A DNA stretch of 64,000 nt, from the NCBI GenBank assembly GCA_050084985.1, contig JBITNC010000001.1, forward strand, positions 6,138,001-6,202,000. The letters are read 5' to 3'. Under the pieces are notes generated by a model. The model saw only the letters and a program-made list of their open reading frames with translations, did not search any database and was not told the origin of the DNA. This DNA is from Nageia nagi (Eukaryota > Pinophyta). Position numbers and translations under genes: made by a program. Shown here in pieces: positions 35,349 through 45,643 of the stretch; positions within the stretch are counted from its first letter, which is position 1, and every line of letters begins with the position of its first letter.

Positions 35349-37683
35349 TGTGTACATCAAATTATGCACCTAAAATGCAATTTAGACAGATAAATCATTC
35401 AACATAATTAATCATGAACATATTCGACAATACACATCAATAATAATGATGATATTATATTCTGAAGTATTTTAATACAAAAACGAGTTTTATTGATCTG
35501 TTTTGATCAGCATCTATAGCGATCGTTGTGGGTTGGTAACAATCAGTGCGGATCAGTAACGATTAAAGCACAACTCTGCATTCTTAACGCCATTGTATTC
35601 ATTGTAAACCTTTGGCCTTTGTTATCGATCTGGTGAATCACCGCCGACCAATCTTTGAATCATCCATAATCGGATCTGTATGCACTGGAGTAATCTTCAC
35701 ATAATTTTGAAGTGTTTTTGTCAATTCCTTGTTGTTATCTTTTACGTTTACTTTCGTCGTCCCCTTTCTGTATTGACCCTGCACACAGAAAATGAACAAA
35801 GCATCAAAAGCATACCTGTCCATACATATTAATCAGCAAATGAATAACATAATATGGAAATATAATTGTTATGAGATTTGCTATTAATCAAGCTTACAAC
35901 CTTTTGTTGATAATCTCCTGATTTGATTTCAACAGAGCTTCGCTAGATTAAAAATTGGGTACCTTTGTTCACATACAGAGCTTGTATTTATAAGCTCAAT
36001 AGGTTGTTATTAATTTGTTTATCATCCCAAGATTTTAGGTAACCTCCCGACCTAAATTTGAATATGGTATTATCTCCGATCTGCATTCATGATTTCAAAT
36101 TAGACGTACTCGGCTATTTTGGACTTAAATTTGTTTATTGTTTAACTGTTCAAGGATCGTCATCGAGTTTTTAGTGATTATATATTAACATTAGAATGGT
36201 CGTTCTATTATCATTTTTTAATGATAAGGGTCAGAAAAAACACCTGTTTCATATATGTTTGAAATATAATAAATTCTTTATTGAAACCTCGGGTACTTTA
36301 CCTGCAATCATGAGTTCAAAACAAGTCGGAGTCAATAGTAAAAGCGTTTCGGAATAAAAACATTCCGGAATGAAAGTGTTCCGGAAGTGAGTATTCTGGA
36401 AATAAGTGTTCCGGAAGTGAGTGTTCTGGAAGTGAGTATTTCGGAAATAAGTGTTCCAGAAGTGAGTGTTCCGGAAATAAGTGTTCCGGAAGTGAGTGTT
36501 CTGGAAGTAAGTGTTCAAGAAGTGAGTGTTCCGGAAATAAGTGTTCCGGAAATAGCACATTCCGGAAATAGCACATTCCGAAAGTAAATTAAAAGCTTAA
36601 TTGTGGAAAAGTCTGGGTTCCGGAGATGATGAGGTCATCAGGGAGTGACCAAGTATCCGGAGCTAGTATAACATTCTGGAATTAAGAAGATGACGCCACG
36701 GGGAGAATGATATTCACATTTTAAGTGAACCCGGGTCCCGGAAATGCTGATGTCATCCCGAGGTGATTAAATATCCGGAACCAGTATAACATTCTGGAAT
36801 TCTGACGATGACATCACGGGGGGAAACAAAGTTCACAGTTTTAACTGAACCCGGGTCCTGAAAGATGATGAGGTCATCAGGGAGTGATTAAATATCTGGA
36901 ACCAGTATAACATTCCAGAATTCTGACGATGACGTCACGGGGGGAAACAAAGTTCATAGTTTTAACTGAACCCGGGTCCCGGAAGATGATGAGGTCATCA
37001 GGGAGTGATTAAATATCCGAAACCAGTATAACATTTTGGAATTAAGAAGATGACGCCACGGGGAGAACAAAGTTCATAGTTTTAATTGAACCCGGGTCCT
37101 GGAAGATGATGAGGTCATCAGGGAGTGATTAAATATCTGGAACCAGTATAACATTCTGGAATTCTGATGATGACATCACGGGGGGAAACAAAGTTCATAG
37201 TTTTAACTGAACCCGGGTCCCGGAAGATGATGAGGTCATCAGGGAGTGATTAAATATCCAGAACCAGTATAACATTCCAGAATTAAGAAGATGATGTCAT
37301 GGGGAGAATGATATTCACAGTTTAAGTGAAAACTGGGTCCCGGAAGTGATGACATCATCAAGGAGTGACCAAATATCTGGAGCCAGTATAACATTCCGGA
37401 ATTAAGAAGATGATGTCACGGGGAGAACGATATTCACAGTTTAAGTGAAAACCAGGTCCCGGAAGTGATGACACCATCCAGGAGTGATCGAAGATCCGGA
37501 ACCAGTATAACATTCCAGAATTAGATGATAGAGCTTAATTGTAGAAAAGCCCGAGTCCCAGGAGTGATGACATCATCCGGGAGTGATCAAAGATCCAGAA
37601 CCAGTAGAACATTCCGGAATTCTGACGATGAGGCTAAAAAGTCCGTACTAAACTAGTGATAGTGTTTATTTTGAGTGTCTACA
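35349..37683 (-). repeat. 5' LTR of the Ogre-like element
   Basis: 2335 bp, partner of 23154-25487 at an offset of 12195. Contains the same 15-bp array (36376-36555), 120-bp array (about 36605-37640), a perfect TGACGTCA at 36930-36937, and a TATAAATA box at 35985-35992. Most differences between the two LTRs are C/T and G/A. Confidence 0.95.
35985..35992 (-). promoter_or_regulatory. TATA box in the 5' LTR of the Ogre-like element
   Basis: TATAAATA on the minus strand; the counterpart of 23790-23797 and the likely core promoter for the gag ORFs. Confidence 0.55.
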
Positions 37684-37688
37684 GAACC
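37684..37688. repeat. Target-site duplication GAACC (right)
   Basis: Matches 23149-23153. Confidence 0.9.
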
Positions 37689-38443
37689 TAACACTTCAAA
37701 CTAAGTGTTGGCAATCTTTATGGAATTAAACAACCCTAAACCATTGGTGCTGGGATTTGGAGGATCCCAATACCCTACATTAGCTACTTAGGTACATGGA
37801 ACAATGATGTTGATCACAAGGCACTCCAAAATATTCCCCTCTTGGATGTTGAATTTTTTGGGCCTCAGATATGGTTATACTTATCCTAAGGCTTCCCATC
37901 TTAGTCATTGCATACATGAGCACATGGATCACATCTCTCAACTATCATATTATCCCAAATAAATATTAGAATATGATCATCCTCACATATTAAATGAGAA
38001 CTCATATTCATTGTGAGATATATTGAATTTGATTATAAACTCTTTTATTCCATATTATTTGGAGGCTCTTTCTTTGTAACTTATGGGGTAACCTATAATT
38101 AAGGTATCAGAGGGAGAGGAGGCTACCTTTGCACTTACTCTAACTATATTGACAAGAATGTTGTTGGTTCCATAATAGTTTCTACAAAGGAGAGTCTTGT
38201 CTCACTACTTCTAGGATTGGTGAGGCCCTAGAGCCATTTGAAATAACCCAGTAGGAGATAGTCATGGAACAAACTCCATTGGTTGAAAAAAATATTGTAA
38301 TTTCTCTTCTCTTATTATATTCAATATAATTACATTCTATTATCAAAATATTGTTATTTATTTCTCTATGATTGGACATCAGATTATGGAGTAGATTTTT
38401 CATTGTTTGAATATCATTTGTACTCCCAAACTAGGATGTTGCA
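37689..38443 (+). repeat. LTR copy B, right part
   Basis: Continues LTR copy B from 23153 and aligns to 18669-19420 of copy A. It ends near AGGATGTTGCA. The TATA region of copy A is changed here (CACATATTAAATGAG). Confidence 0.75.
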
Positions 38444-39151
38444 CTTGGGGTGGAAGTGCATTTCATTACTTGAGACCTATTTTTTCTTCTCTAACTATAT
38501 GTTGGATTTTATGTGAATTTTTGGAATATCTTTACAAAATTTATCAATCCTAGCTAGACATTAGAATTCTTGTGCAATTTTGATCTTACTTGGCTAGTTT
38601 GAAAGTTAAAATCCAAATGTCCCTCTCCTAGGGCACATTTAAGAAGGGAGCCTAAAAATAGGTCATCATAGTCTCTAGAAGAAGGCAATGACATCCATAC
38701 AAAAATAAATATAAGTGGTTTATCTTGATTATCATTGTGACAAATATTTTTATAGACATGTATGGTTAGTTAGAGAACATACAAAGGCCCATGTATTATT
38801 TATTGTTGCATATGGTGGATAACCAATAAGATTATATAATTATGAAAATGTAGGCAATAAAATACCATGATCTTCTAACCACCTATGAATACCTTTATTA
38901 ACATATGATTTCAAATTCAAAAAATGAATGTAATGTGAAGAGGAAATACAAAACCATCAACCTCAAGCATGATCAGGGACTTACAACAATCTATTTCTAT
39001 TTATACCATTACCCTTAATGAAAAATGATTCATAAATTTCAAAATAATAGTGCATCCATATAAATTAAGAAAAACTCAAGCATGAGGAGAAAATAGGGCA
39101 TAATTCACCAATGAATTCAAATAGTAATGAAATGATAAGATTTTAACATAA
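38444..39151. other. Non-coding stretch
   Basis: AT-rich, no recognisable feature. Confidence 0.5.
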
Positions 39152-39156
39152 GTTTC
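39152..39156. repeat. Target-site duplication GTTTC (left)
   Basis: Repeated at 47772-47776. Confidence 0.85.
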
Positions 39157-39417
39157 TATTATGATCCCATAACATGTATTAGGAATAGTAATGGTGTTAG
39201 TCCCACATGCACTATGCATGGGGTTAGTTATCTTGTATAAACTATTTATAGGGGGCTTCCCTATTATTAAAATAAAATATGGAGTTGATTTTTATGTGAG
39301 AAGTGATTCTCAAGGAGATGCCCTCTCAAAGTGGTGCAAGTGATTCATTAGTGTAGAAGTAATGTATTTTCATAGGATTAAGCCATAATCTAGTTATGAT
39401 CAGTTAGGATCTTATCA
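39157..39417 (+). repeat. 5' LTR of the gag-only element
   Basis: Begins TATTATGATCCC (TGTTATGAACCC in the partner) and ends CTTATCA. Partner of 47513-47771. The first G of the TG terminus has mutated to A. Confidence 0.85.
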
Positions 39418-39501
39418 TCTAGTATTAGAGATTCAATTTTGGCTCTTATAGGTAGTTTTTTGTTAGTGCAACTGGGTTTTTATTATTTATGAATGGTTTG
39501 G

Positions 39502-39506
39502 TGTGT
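39502..39506. repeat. Target-site duplication TGTGT (left)
   Basis: Precedes the inverted cap at 39507 and is repeated at 45639-45643. Confidence 0.85.
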
Positions 39507-39599
39507 TGTAATGTACCAAAAATAAATATTTTTTGTAAATGTCTCCTACACTTAATTATAAAAGTGAAAAAGGAGTTCATGTGACTAGGAGACATAACT
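39507..39599. repeat. 93-bp inverted copy of an LTR terminus
   Basis: It is the exact reverse complement of 45546-45638 (the outer end of the right LTR) and differs by one base from the reverse complement of 40242-40334. It is joined head-on to the left LTR at 39600. Both ends of the inserted DNA therefore read TGTAATGTACC...GGTACATTACA. Confidence 0.9.
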
Positions 39600-40334
39600 T
39601 GTAATGTTCCTTTTATTTTTATTGCTCAAGTGAATGCTCAAAACATAGAAATAAACTTGCAGCCAAGGAACAATGTCAAAACTCAAAAAAATATGCAAAA
39701 TAATAGAGAGAATCAGCGAAGGAATTTTATTAAAAAAAATGATGTCAAACCAATACAATAGTTGAAGTGCCACAAATGTAGATCCAAGCTCACAAAAATG
39801 CCACAAATTGGCCAAATCTAAAAATGATGCAATAGAATGAGTCTAGGCTCCCATGCAAGGCCTCCAACCCTCAAGATCTCTCCAAGAAATTACTACCTCC
39901 AACTCTATATGTGCAAGCATCCCCAAGATTGAGGCCCACAACTCCTGAAGTCTCCCAAGCAATAGCTACCTTTAAGTCTAGGTGTACAAACACCCCCAAT
40001 ACTAAGGCCCACAACCCTTGAGATCCAAATATGCATGAACACGTGCACACTTGGGTTGAGAAAGGAATCTCCTTCACTCAAAAATAATAAAATAGATGAT
40101 CCACAAGCTTGCTCAAATGGGATGCCCACTTCCCTTTTATAAGCTCATATTCTAATTTGGAGTTGACAGCTCCCAACCCTAAAATCACTTAAAGTGCCCT
40201 ATTACAAAATAAAAATATAAAACATAAATAAACACAACTTAAGCTATGTCTCCTAGTCACATGAACTCCTTTTTCACTTTTATAATTAAGTGTAGGCGAC
40301 ATTTACAAAAAATATTTATTTTTGGTACATTACA
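39600..40334 (-). repeat. 3' LTR of the PDS5-carrying element
   Basis: 735 bp, TGTAATGTTCC...GGTACATTACA on the plus strand, partner of 44904-45638. Confidence 0.95.
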
Positions 40335-40347
40335 AGTCCACCCTCCT
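40335..40347 (-). other. Polypurine tract of the PDS5-carrying element
   Basis: The minus strand reads AGGAGGGTGGACT directly before the 3' LTR. LTR copies A and B of the gag/protease family follow a nearly identical tract. Confidence 0.85.
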
Positions 40348-42600
40348 CAAATTTGCTTGTCCTCAAGCAATTGCAATGTTGGATGGTTCACAATTTCATT
40401 AATACTGTACCCAAATTGTCTCAAACACTTATGTGTGTCAAAAACCCATATTGTTTCTTTGTTACCAAGCCCATTTTGAATGCATAACAAGGCTGATTTT
40501 CTGATAATAGCATTAAAATCATGGTGTTTGTACTCCCAAAATGTAGCCAAACTAAGTGATTCTCCATCCCTTATAGTTGTACTATGCATAAGCATCAACC
40601 AACCAATAATAATATTGATTGGGGTTTTGAGAAAGAGGCTGCAATGTAAGAGTAACAGGTCTAATTTTCTCTTTCCAATAGCCATAAATGACTCACAATC
40701 ATCTACACTCATGCTTTCATTATTTCCCATCAATGTGCCATGCATAAATGAAGTGTAGCTATAAATCATACCAAGAAAATAGAGACTAAAAATTATATGT
40801 ATAGCAGTATTATCATCACCATACATCCATTTTACTTCCTCCCATATGACTTGTAAACCAAGCCAAACATTAAGAGCTTCATTAGGAATATTTTTCTTTA
40901 CAACACTCAATAGCCATGCCCTTTCCAATGGCCCCTCATGCTATTGTAGTAACCTTGAATTGAATTTGCATACCATGGATGAATATGTCTTCATAATTTC
41001 ATGTTCACTCTCAAGACAAATATGACTATGTGCTCCCACAACCGAGAATACACCTTCAAAACCAGCCAATGCAAAAAGTGTATAACTCAAATTCATGGCA
41101 AAATGAAAGTAAGTTACCTTCCCAAATGTGTGGAGGTTGGCATCACCACAAGACACCAATTTTTGAAACTTACCAAGTTTCCTATCAACAAGCTCATACA
41201 AATCATGCCTAAAAACAAATAGTGCGCTGCTGTCATAAAAATCAGAATTCAACTTGTACCTATTTAGAATGTTTCTATGGATTCTCAAGTTCAAATTTAT
41301 CTTCTTTTTCCTTTTATAACTGATTGAGGCACCTTTACATATGAAATTTTCTGATCTTACTTTTCCTAAGTTGATAAAATGAACACATATGTAATTTTTC
41401 AACTCATGTGTAGCAGTCTCAAATCTTATTGCATCAAATATCATGCAATGTATAGACATATTCATGTGAATTGCAGCCAAGCCATTTGTCATCAGAACAA
41501 TCCAAAATGTCTTGCAAAGTGGAGTACAAAACATGAAGGAAGATGTACTAATGGTTTGACAACAAGTATATATAAAACTTGCCTTTGTGCATGCCCAAAG
41601 AAACACACAAATCAAATTAGTTTCCTATGTAACTTCTGCAATCTCAAAACTATATGCCATCTTATGCATGTCAATAATCAAATACCAACTTGAAATCCTC
41701 CAATGTAGTGTGCTCCAAATCAAACCTGAATTGAAGATGTACAAGGGCTCCAAAGTGTGCTCAAGAGTTTTCACAAGTGCTATGAACTGTATAAAAGTAG
41801 AAAAAATGCAATCAAGACTACCTAAGTGCTTCTTCAAGATCCATGAAGTACTCAAAGTGTCTTCCAACTCCAACAATCTAAAAATGGAATGATTAGTTTC
41901 CCATCTATAAATGTTACACATTCTCAAAATGAAATCAAAAATCATCAAGACAAAATTATGAACCAATGTATGCCAAGGTTCAATAAGAAGTGCAACCCAT
42001 TCATCCCATTTGTCTTTCAAACCATGTTCCAAGTATGTGCAAGTGTCCCAATAAAGTGTGGAATTAGTCCCCTTTTTGCTATTCCAAAATTTCATCAACA
42101 AGGCAACTATAATCCCTTGAATTCTTTCAATTATGATACTTTTTTGCTGGCTATCCCAACTATCTAAATAGTTGAGAATGTCATGTGGAATTGTGAGGTG
42201 ATAAGTGTACCAATTGTCCACATTTCCTACTATAATTTTTTTGATTTCTTTATTAGATTCATAGGTTGCCATCAAGTGAGAATTTTATGCAATTCTTTCC
42301 ACATATAAGGCTCCAAAAAATAACTCCAAATACGAAAATAGAATCAACAATGTGTATACCAATGAAAGCCATAAAAAGAGATGGAAAGATACCACATATG
42401 ACCATGAAAAAGTATCTTTCTCTATAATGTTCCATGTCAGGAGTGTTCTACACATTCTATCATGCATCCACATGAGAAAAATCAGCATTTTATTTGAAGG
42501 AACCATGGCTATAGTAAATTTACCTTCACATGAAATATCAAAGAGTTGTCCTCCTCCCATGTACTTGTATGAAACTTCCAAAATTTTGCATGCAACTTTG
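40347..42600 (-). pseudogene. Long uncharacterised Trp/Phe/His-rich reading frame
   Basis: About 750 codons in the same frame as the PDS5 and protease parts, with only three stops (42282-42284 TAA, near 41622 TAG, near 40938 TAG). Random AT-rich sequence of this size would hold dozens. It is rich in Trp, Phe and Leu, with a hydrophobic segment FLWLSLVYTLLILFSYLEL near its start that could cross a membrane. Other readable pieces: HLTIPHDILNYLDSWDSQQK, ISYKRKKKINLNLRIHRN, FAMNLSYTLFALAGFEGVFS. It ends LLEDKQI just before the polypurine tract. I see no RT, integrase or other known domain. It could be a second captured gene, an envelope-like ORF or a family-specific protein. Confidence 0.6.
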
Positions 42601-42890
42601 GATGTGTTTTCCTTGATTCCTTGTAGCACTATACTCTTGCCATCTAGTACAAATTTTAATTCCAATTTTTGATAATTGGTAGAATAATCACCAAGAGACC
42701 AAAGCCATTAGACTTCTAAAACCATATGAGGCACACCACCCAATGGAAAAATAAAGAATTGCTCATCACTCTCATAGTTTCCAAAGCTAATTTTTATATT
42801 CTTTACTACTTTATTGCAAGGAATGAGATCACCAAAGGACTCAATTTGGAAATCTCTCTTAACTCCATTCAAACTGTCACTAAATAAAAA
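42600..42890 (-). pseudogene. C-terminal half of a gypsy-type aspartic protease
   Basis: In frame with the PDS5-like sequence above: ISFGNYESDEQFFIFPLGGV, then EV-stop-WLWSLGDYSTNYQKLEL with the stop (TAA, 42708-42710) exactly where the family has Gln in GVQW. The match is to the second half of retropepsins, as in copies A/B here (FYVFPQD, GVQWMYHLGDF). The D-[ST]-G catalytic triad expected some 40 residues upstream is absent; that place is occupied by the end of the PDS5-derived linker. So the protease was already half-replaced. Confidence 0.7.
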
Positions 42891-43946
42891 TTATCCAATG
42901 CAATTATTATGTTCTTCATTGATTTCATTCCCAACAAGTGTACAAAATGAAGTACTTTGGGTCTTTTTGAAACATACCTCATGTGAAAGAGTGACATCTC
43001 TATTACCAATCTCTTGAATGTAATCAGCCATGCAAGATGAACCATGCTCCAATGTTGAAATGTCTTCATTATGTTCTCCTTTAAAATTTTCTATTTGGCC
43101 TTCTTCTTTTTCAGTGGTGGAAACAACTTCAGAATTTTTTGCATAAATTACCTCAAGCTCTTCTTTTTGATGGACAATTTCAATGTTTTCCATATTTTCC
43201 AAAGCTGATTCATCAACATAGTCCTTATCATTAAGGGAAAAATCTGTAGAATCATCCTTAGACGCTTCATTTCCAAAGAAGCATTTCAACTTCTTTTCAC
43301 ACTGTTTTACAACACTATCAACCAAATAATGGGAAGCTACAGTAGAAATCAAATTTCTCCTCCAAACATCCAATAACATGGACAAGAGTGGCTGGTAAAT
43401 ATAATCACCTTCATTTATAATCAAGACCATAATATCTCTCATGGTTGAAATGACATTATTAGAATGCTTTTGTCTTACTGATGCAATGAAGTGATGAAAC
43501 ATTTGGTAGATTAATTCATCCATTCCCAAATCTAACAAAAGATTTCCCATTCTAGTTTTTGCAAATATTTCAAGTAGAGAAACCCTTCTAGCAAAATGAG
43601 AACTTGAAACATTTCCTAAACCCTCAAAACTATCAACCAATAGCTGAAATATTGCTCTCAATGTGTTGTCATCATAAGGAGTTCTAGGTGCATAAATTTG
43701 CAATATTTTACACAAACATGAAGCAACCATAATTCTTACCTCCTTATCCTTGTGGTTCAACTATTTCACCTTGCTTAATGATTTTACCATTGGAATTAAA
43801 TCTGCATGTGGCTCATCCATCATATGTAGACAATCCTCTACTTCTAAGATGCAAATAAGAGCATCTTTTGGTTGAAAGAGAATTCTAAGTTTTTCACTGG
43901 CATAATTGAGCCTTTTAATCACCTCTTTTTTGCCAACTAGTGCCAT
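42891..43946 (-). pseudogene. PDS5-like: Captured fragment of a PDS5-family cohesin cofactor
   Basis: ATG at 43946. 61 codons, a TAG at 43761-43763, then 289 more codons in the same frame to a TAA at 42891. The first 230 residues match the N-terminal HEAT-repeat part of plant PDS5 proteins: ASEKLRILFQPKDALICILE, HKDKEVRIMVASCLCKILQI, YAPRTPYDDNTLRAIFQLLV, FARRVSLLEIFAKTR, MDELIYQMFHHFIASVRQKH. Host PDS5 binds cohesin and controls sister-chromatid cohesion. The last 120 codons are an acidic linker. No intron is visible in the homologous part, which suggests capture through an RNA copy. About 20 residues of the family sequence seem to be missing near the first stop. Confidence 0.88.
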
Positions 43947-44889
43947 GATCCACCATTAACCAATTCAACCCCCAAAAACCTTTGCTTCAACCAGATCCCA
44001 AACCACAAAACCTAGATAGTCCAAAACTGAAAAACTCTACAATAATTTTGCAAACCCTATTTCTGCAATTTAATTTTTGAAAATTGGTAAAAAATCATAG
44101 GAATGCTAGATCTCATACCAAACATTTTTGTAGAATTTTTTTTTGAGGGTAGCAATGCAAAGTAAGGCTTAATGGGTATTCAAATCCACCCCACAAATGC
44201 TTTCACCTGCTAGAATATTTAAAAAACGTCACTTTTCTTTTTTTCCTCAAAAGGACTCTTCTAGAAGCTTAAAATTGCATACAAAGTGCTCAAAAATACC
44301 CCTTAGGGTTAGATGTTTGGCTTAGTATGCTAGATCTGATGTTGGAACTCCAAAATTGGCCTCAAATGGCCCCTCAAAGTAGGGTTTCCTGATACCCACG
44401 AAATTAGGTTTTCTTTTTGCAACCAAATAAATTACCAAGAATCTGCAATACCTAAAATGATTTTCACCATAAAATTGGCAACCCTAATTTTGAAAAACTC
44501 TAAAAATGAGATACCCACAATTGAAAAACACTAAAAAATGCTAGATCTAAAAATTTCGTAGAAATTTTTTACTCAAAACTCCAATTCTGCCTAGAATCCT
44601 TGAGCAAAATTTTTCTAACTAGCTAGAATAATAGATCAAGACTTTCTATGTTTGAAAATAGCTTTCAATCCTACAATTCTTATCTCTCAACCCTAGATGA
44701 CTTAGTCTAGGAATGCAGATTTTCTTAAAAAAATGCCTTTTTGACTCTAAAAATTACTTTTAAAATGTAGATCACCCAAATTTCTTCAATACACAGATGC
44801 TAAAAACTGAAGATCTGAATTTTCTGCAAAAACTCTAACTCCAAATCTTTGAAAAATGTTAGATCTAACCATAAGCTAGTAAGATCCAA
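43947..44889. other. 5' leader of the PDS5-carrying element
   Basis: Untranslated sequence between PBS and the first ATG in minus orientation; T-rich with repeated short motifs such as GATCTAGCATT. Its host or element origin is not clear. Confidence 0.5.
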
Positions 44890-44901
44890 GCTCTGATACC
44901 A
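44890..44901 (-). other. Primer binding site of the PDS5-carrying element
   Basis: The minus strand reads TGGTATCAGAGC, two bases from the 5' LTR; initiator-Met tRNA type. Confidence 0.9.
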
Positions 44902-44903
44902 CT

Positions 44904-45638
44904 TGTAATGTTCCTTTTATTTTTATTGCTCAAGTGAATGCTCAAAACATAGAAATAAACTTGCAGCCAAGGAATAATGTCAAAACTCAAAAAAATATGC
45001 AAAATAATGGAGAGAATCAGCGAAGGAATTTTATTAAAAAAAATGATGTCAAACCAATACAATAGCTGAAGTGCCAAAAATGCATATCCAAGCTCACAAA
45101 AATGCCACAAATTGGCCAAATCTAAAAATGATGCAACAGAATGAGGCTAGGCTCCCATGCAAGGCCTCCAACCCTCAAGATCTCTCCAAGAAATTGCTGC
45201 CTCCAACTCTAGATGTGCAAGCATCCCCAAGATTGAGGCCCACAACTCCTAAAGTCTCCCAAGCAATAGCTACCTTTAGCTCTAGGTGTACAAACACCCC
45301 CAATACTAAGGCCCACAACCCTTGAGATCCAAATATGCATGAACACGTGCACACTTGGGTTGAGAAAGGAATCTCCTTCACTCAAAAATAATAAAATAGA
45401 TGATCCACAAGCTTGCTCAAATGGGATGCCCACTTCCCTTTTATAAGCTCATATTCTAATTTGGAGTTGACATCTCCCAACCCTAAAATCACTTAAAGTA
45501 CCCTATTACAAAATAAAAATATAAAACATAAATAAACACAACTTAAGTTATGTCTCCTAGTCACATGAACTCCTTTTTCACTTTTATAATTAAGTGTAGG
45601 AGACATTTACAAAAAATATTTATTTTTGGTACATTACA
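44904..45638 (-). repeat. 5' LTR of the PDS5-carrying element
   Basis: 735 bp, partner of 39600-40334. Its outer 93 bp are the exact source match for the inverted cap at 39507-39599. Confidence 0.95.
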
Positions 45639-45643
45639 TGTGT
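45639..45643. repeat. Target-site duplication TGTGT (right)
   Basis: Matches 39502-39506. Confidence 0.85.

Larger units (their letters stand above)
23154..37683 (-). mobile_element. 14.5-kb non-autonomous Ogre-like LTR retrotransposon (gag-protease only)
   Basis: Bounded by LTRs of 2334 and 2335 bp (TGTGTACATC...GTGTCTACA) and a GAACC target-site duplication, with a PBS-like site and a polypurine tract in minus orientation. Minus-strand coding: a long ORF with an extra N-terminal region and coiled coil before Gag, then a second ORF with the Gag end, zinc knuckle and protease. There is no RT, RNase H or integrase. Instead, 5 kb of non-coding DNA lies between the ORF and the 3' LTR. LTRs differ by a few percent, mostly transitions. 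The extra upstream coding region and the protease style resemble Ogre/Tat elements. Confidence 0.9.
39507..45638 (-). mobile_element. LTR retrotransposon carrying a captured PDS5 segment, with an inverted LTR cap
   Basis: Two 735-bp LTRs (39600-40334 and 44904-45638), an initiator-Met type PBS and a polypurine tract define a minus-strand element. A 93-bp inverted copy of an LTR end is joined to its left side and TGTGT duplications lie outside that copy. The internal region has one continuous frame at 43946-40347 (about 1200 codons) interrupted only by six TAA/TAG codons. It starts with PDS5-like sequence, then half of a protease, then unknown sequence. RT and integrase are missing. LTRs are about 98% identical by eye, so it is fairly young. 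Confidence 0.9.

Noticed and set aside
38182-38403. 73-codon minus-strand ORF
   Set aside because: Lies in LTR copy B; the same region of copy A is not open.
39507-40334. Inverted repeat considered as a MITE or foldback element
   Set aside because: The inverted part matches the outer LTR end exactly and the target duplication encloses the whole LTR element, so it belongs to that element.
42891-43946. A functional PDS5 host gene
   Set aside because: Only the N-terminal part is present, it has a stop in the middle, no introns, and it is enclosed between the PBS and PPT of an LTR element.
45071-45433. Several overlapping ORFs of 68-84 codons, repeated at 39871-40129
   Set aside because: They are within the two 735-bp LTRs of the PDS5 element and have no recognisable domain.
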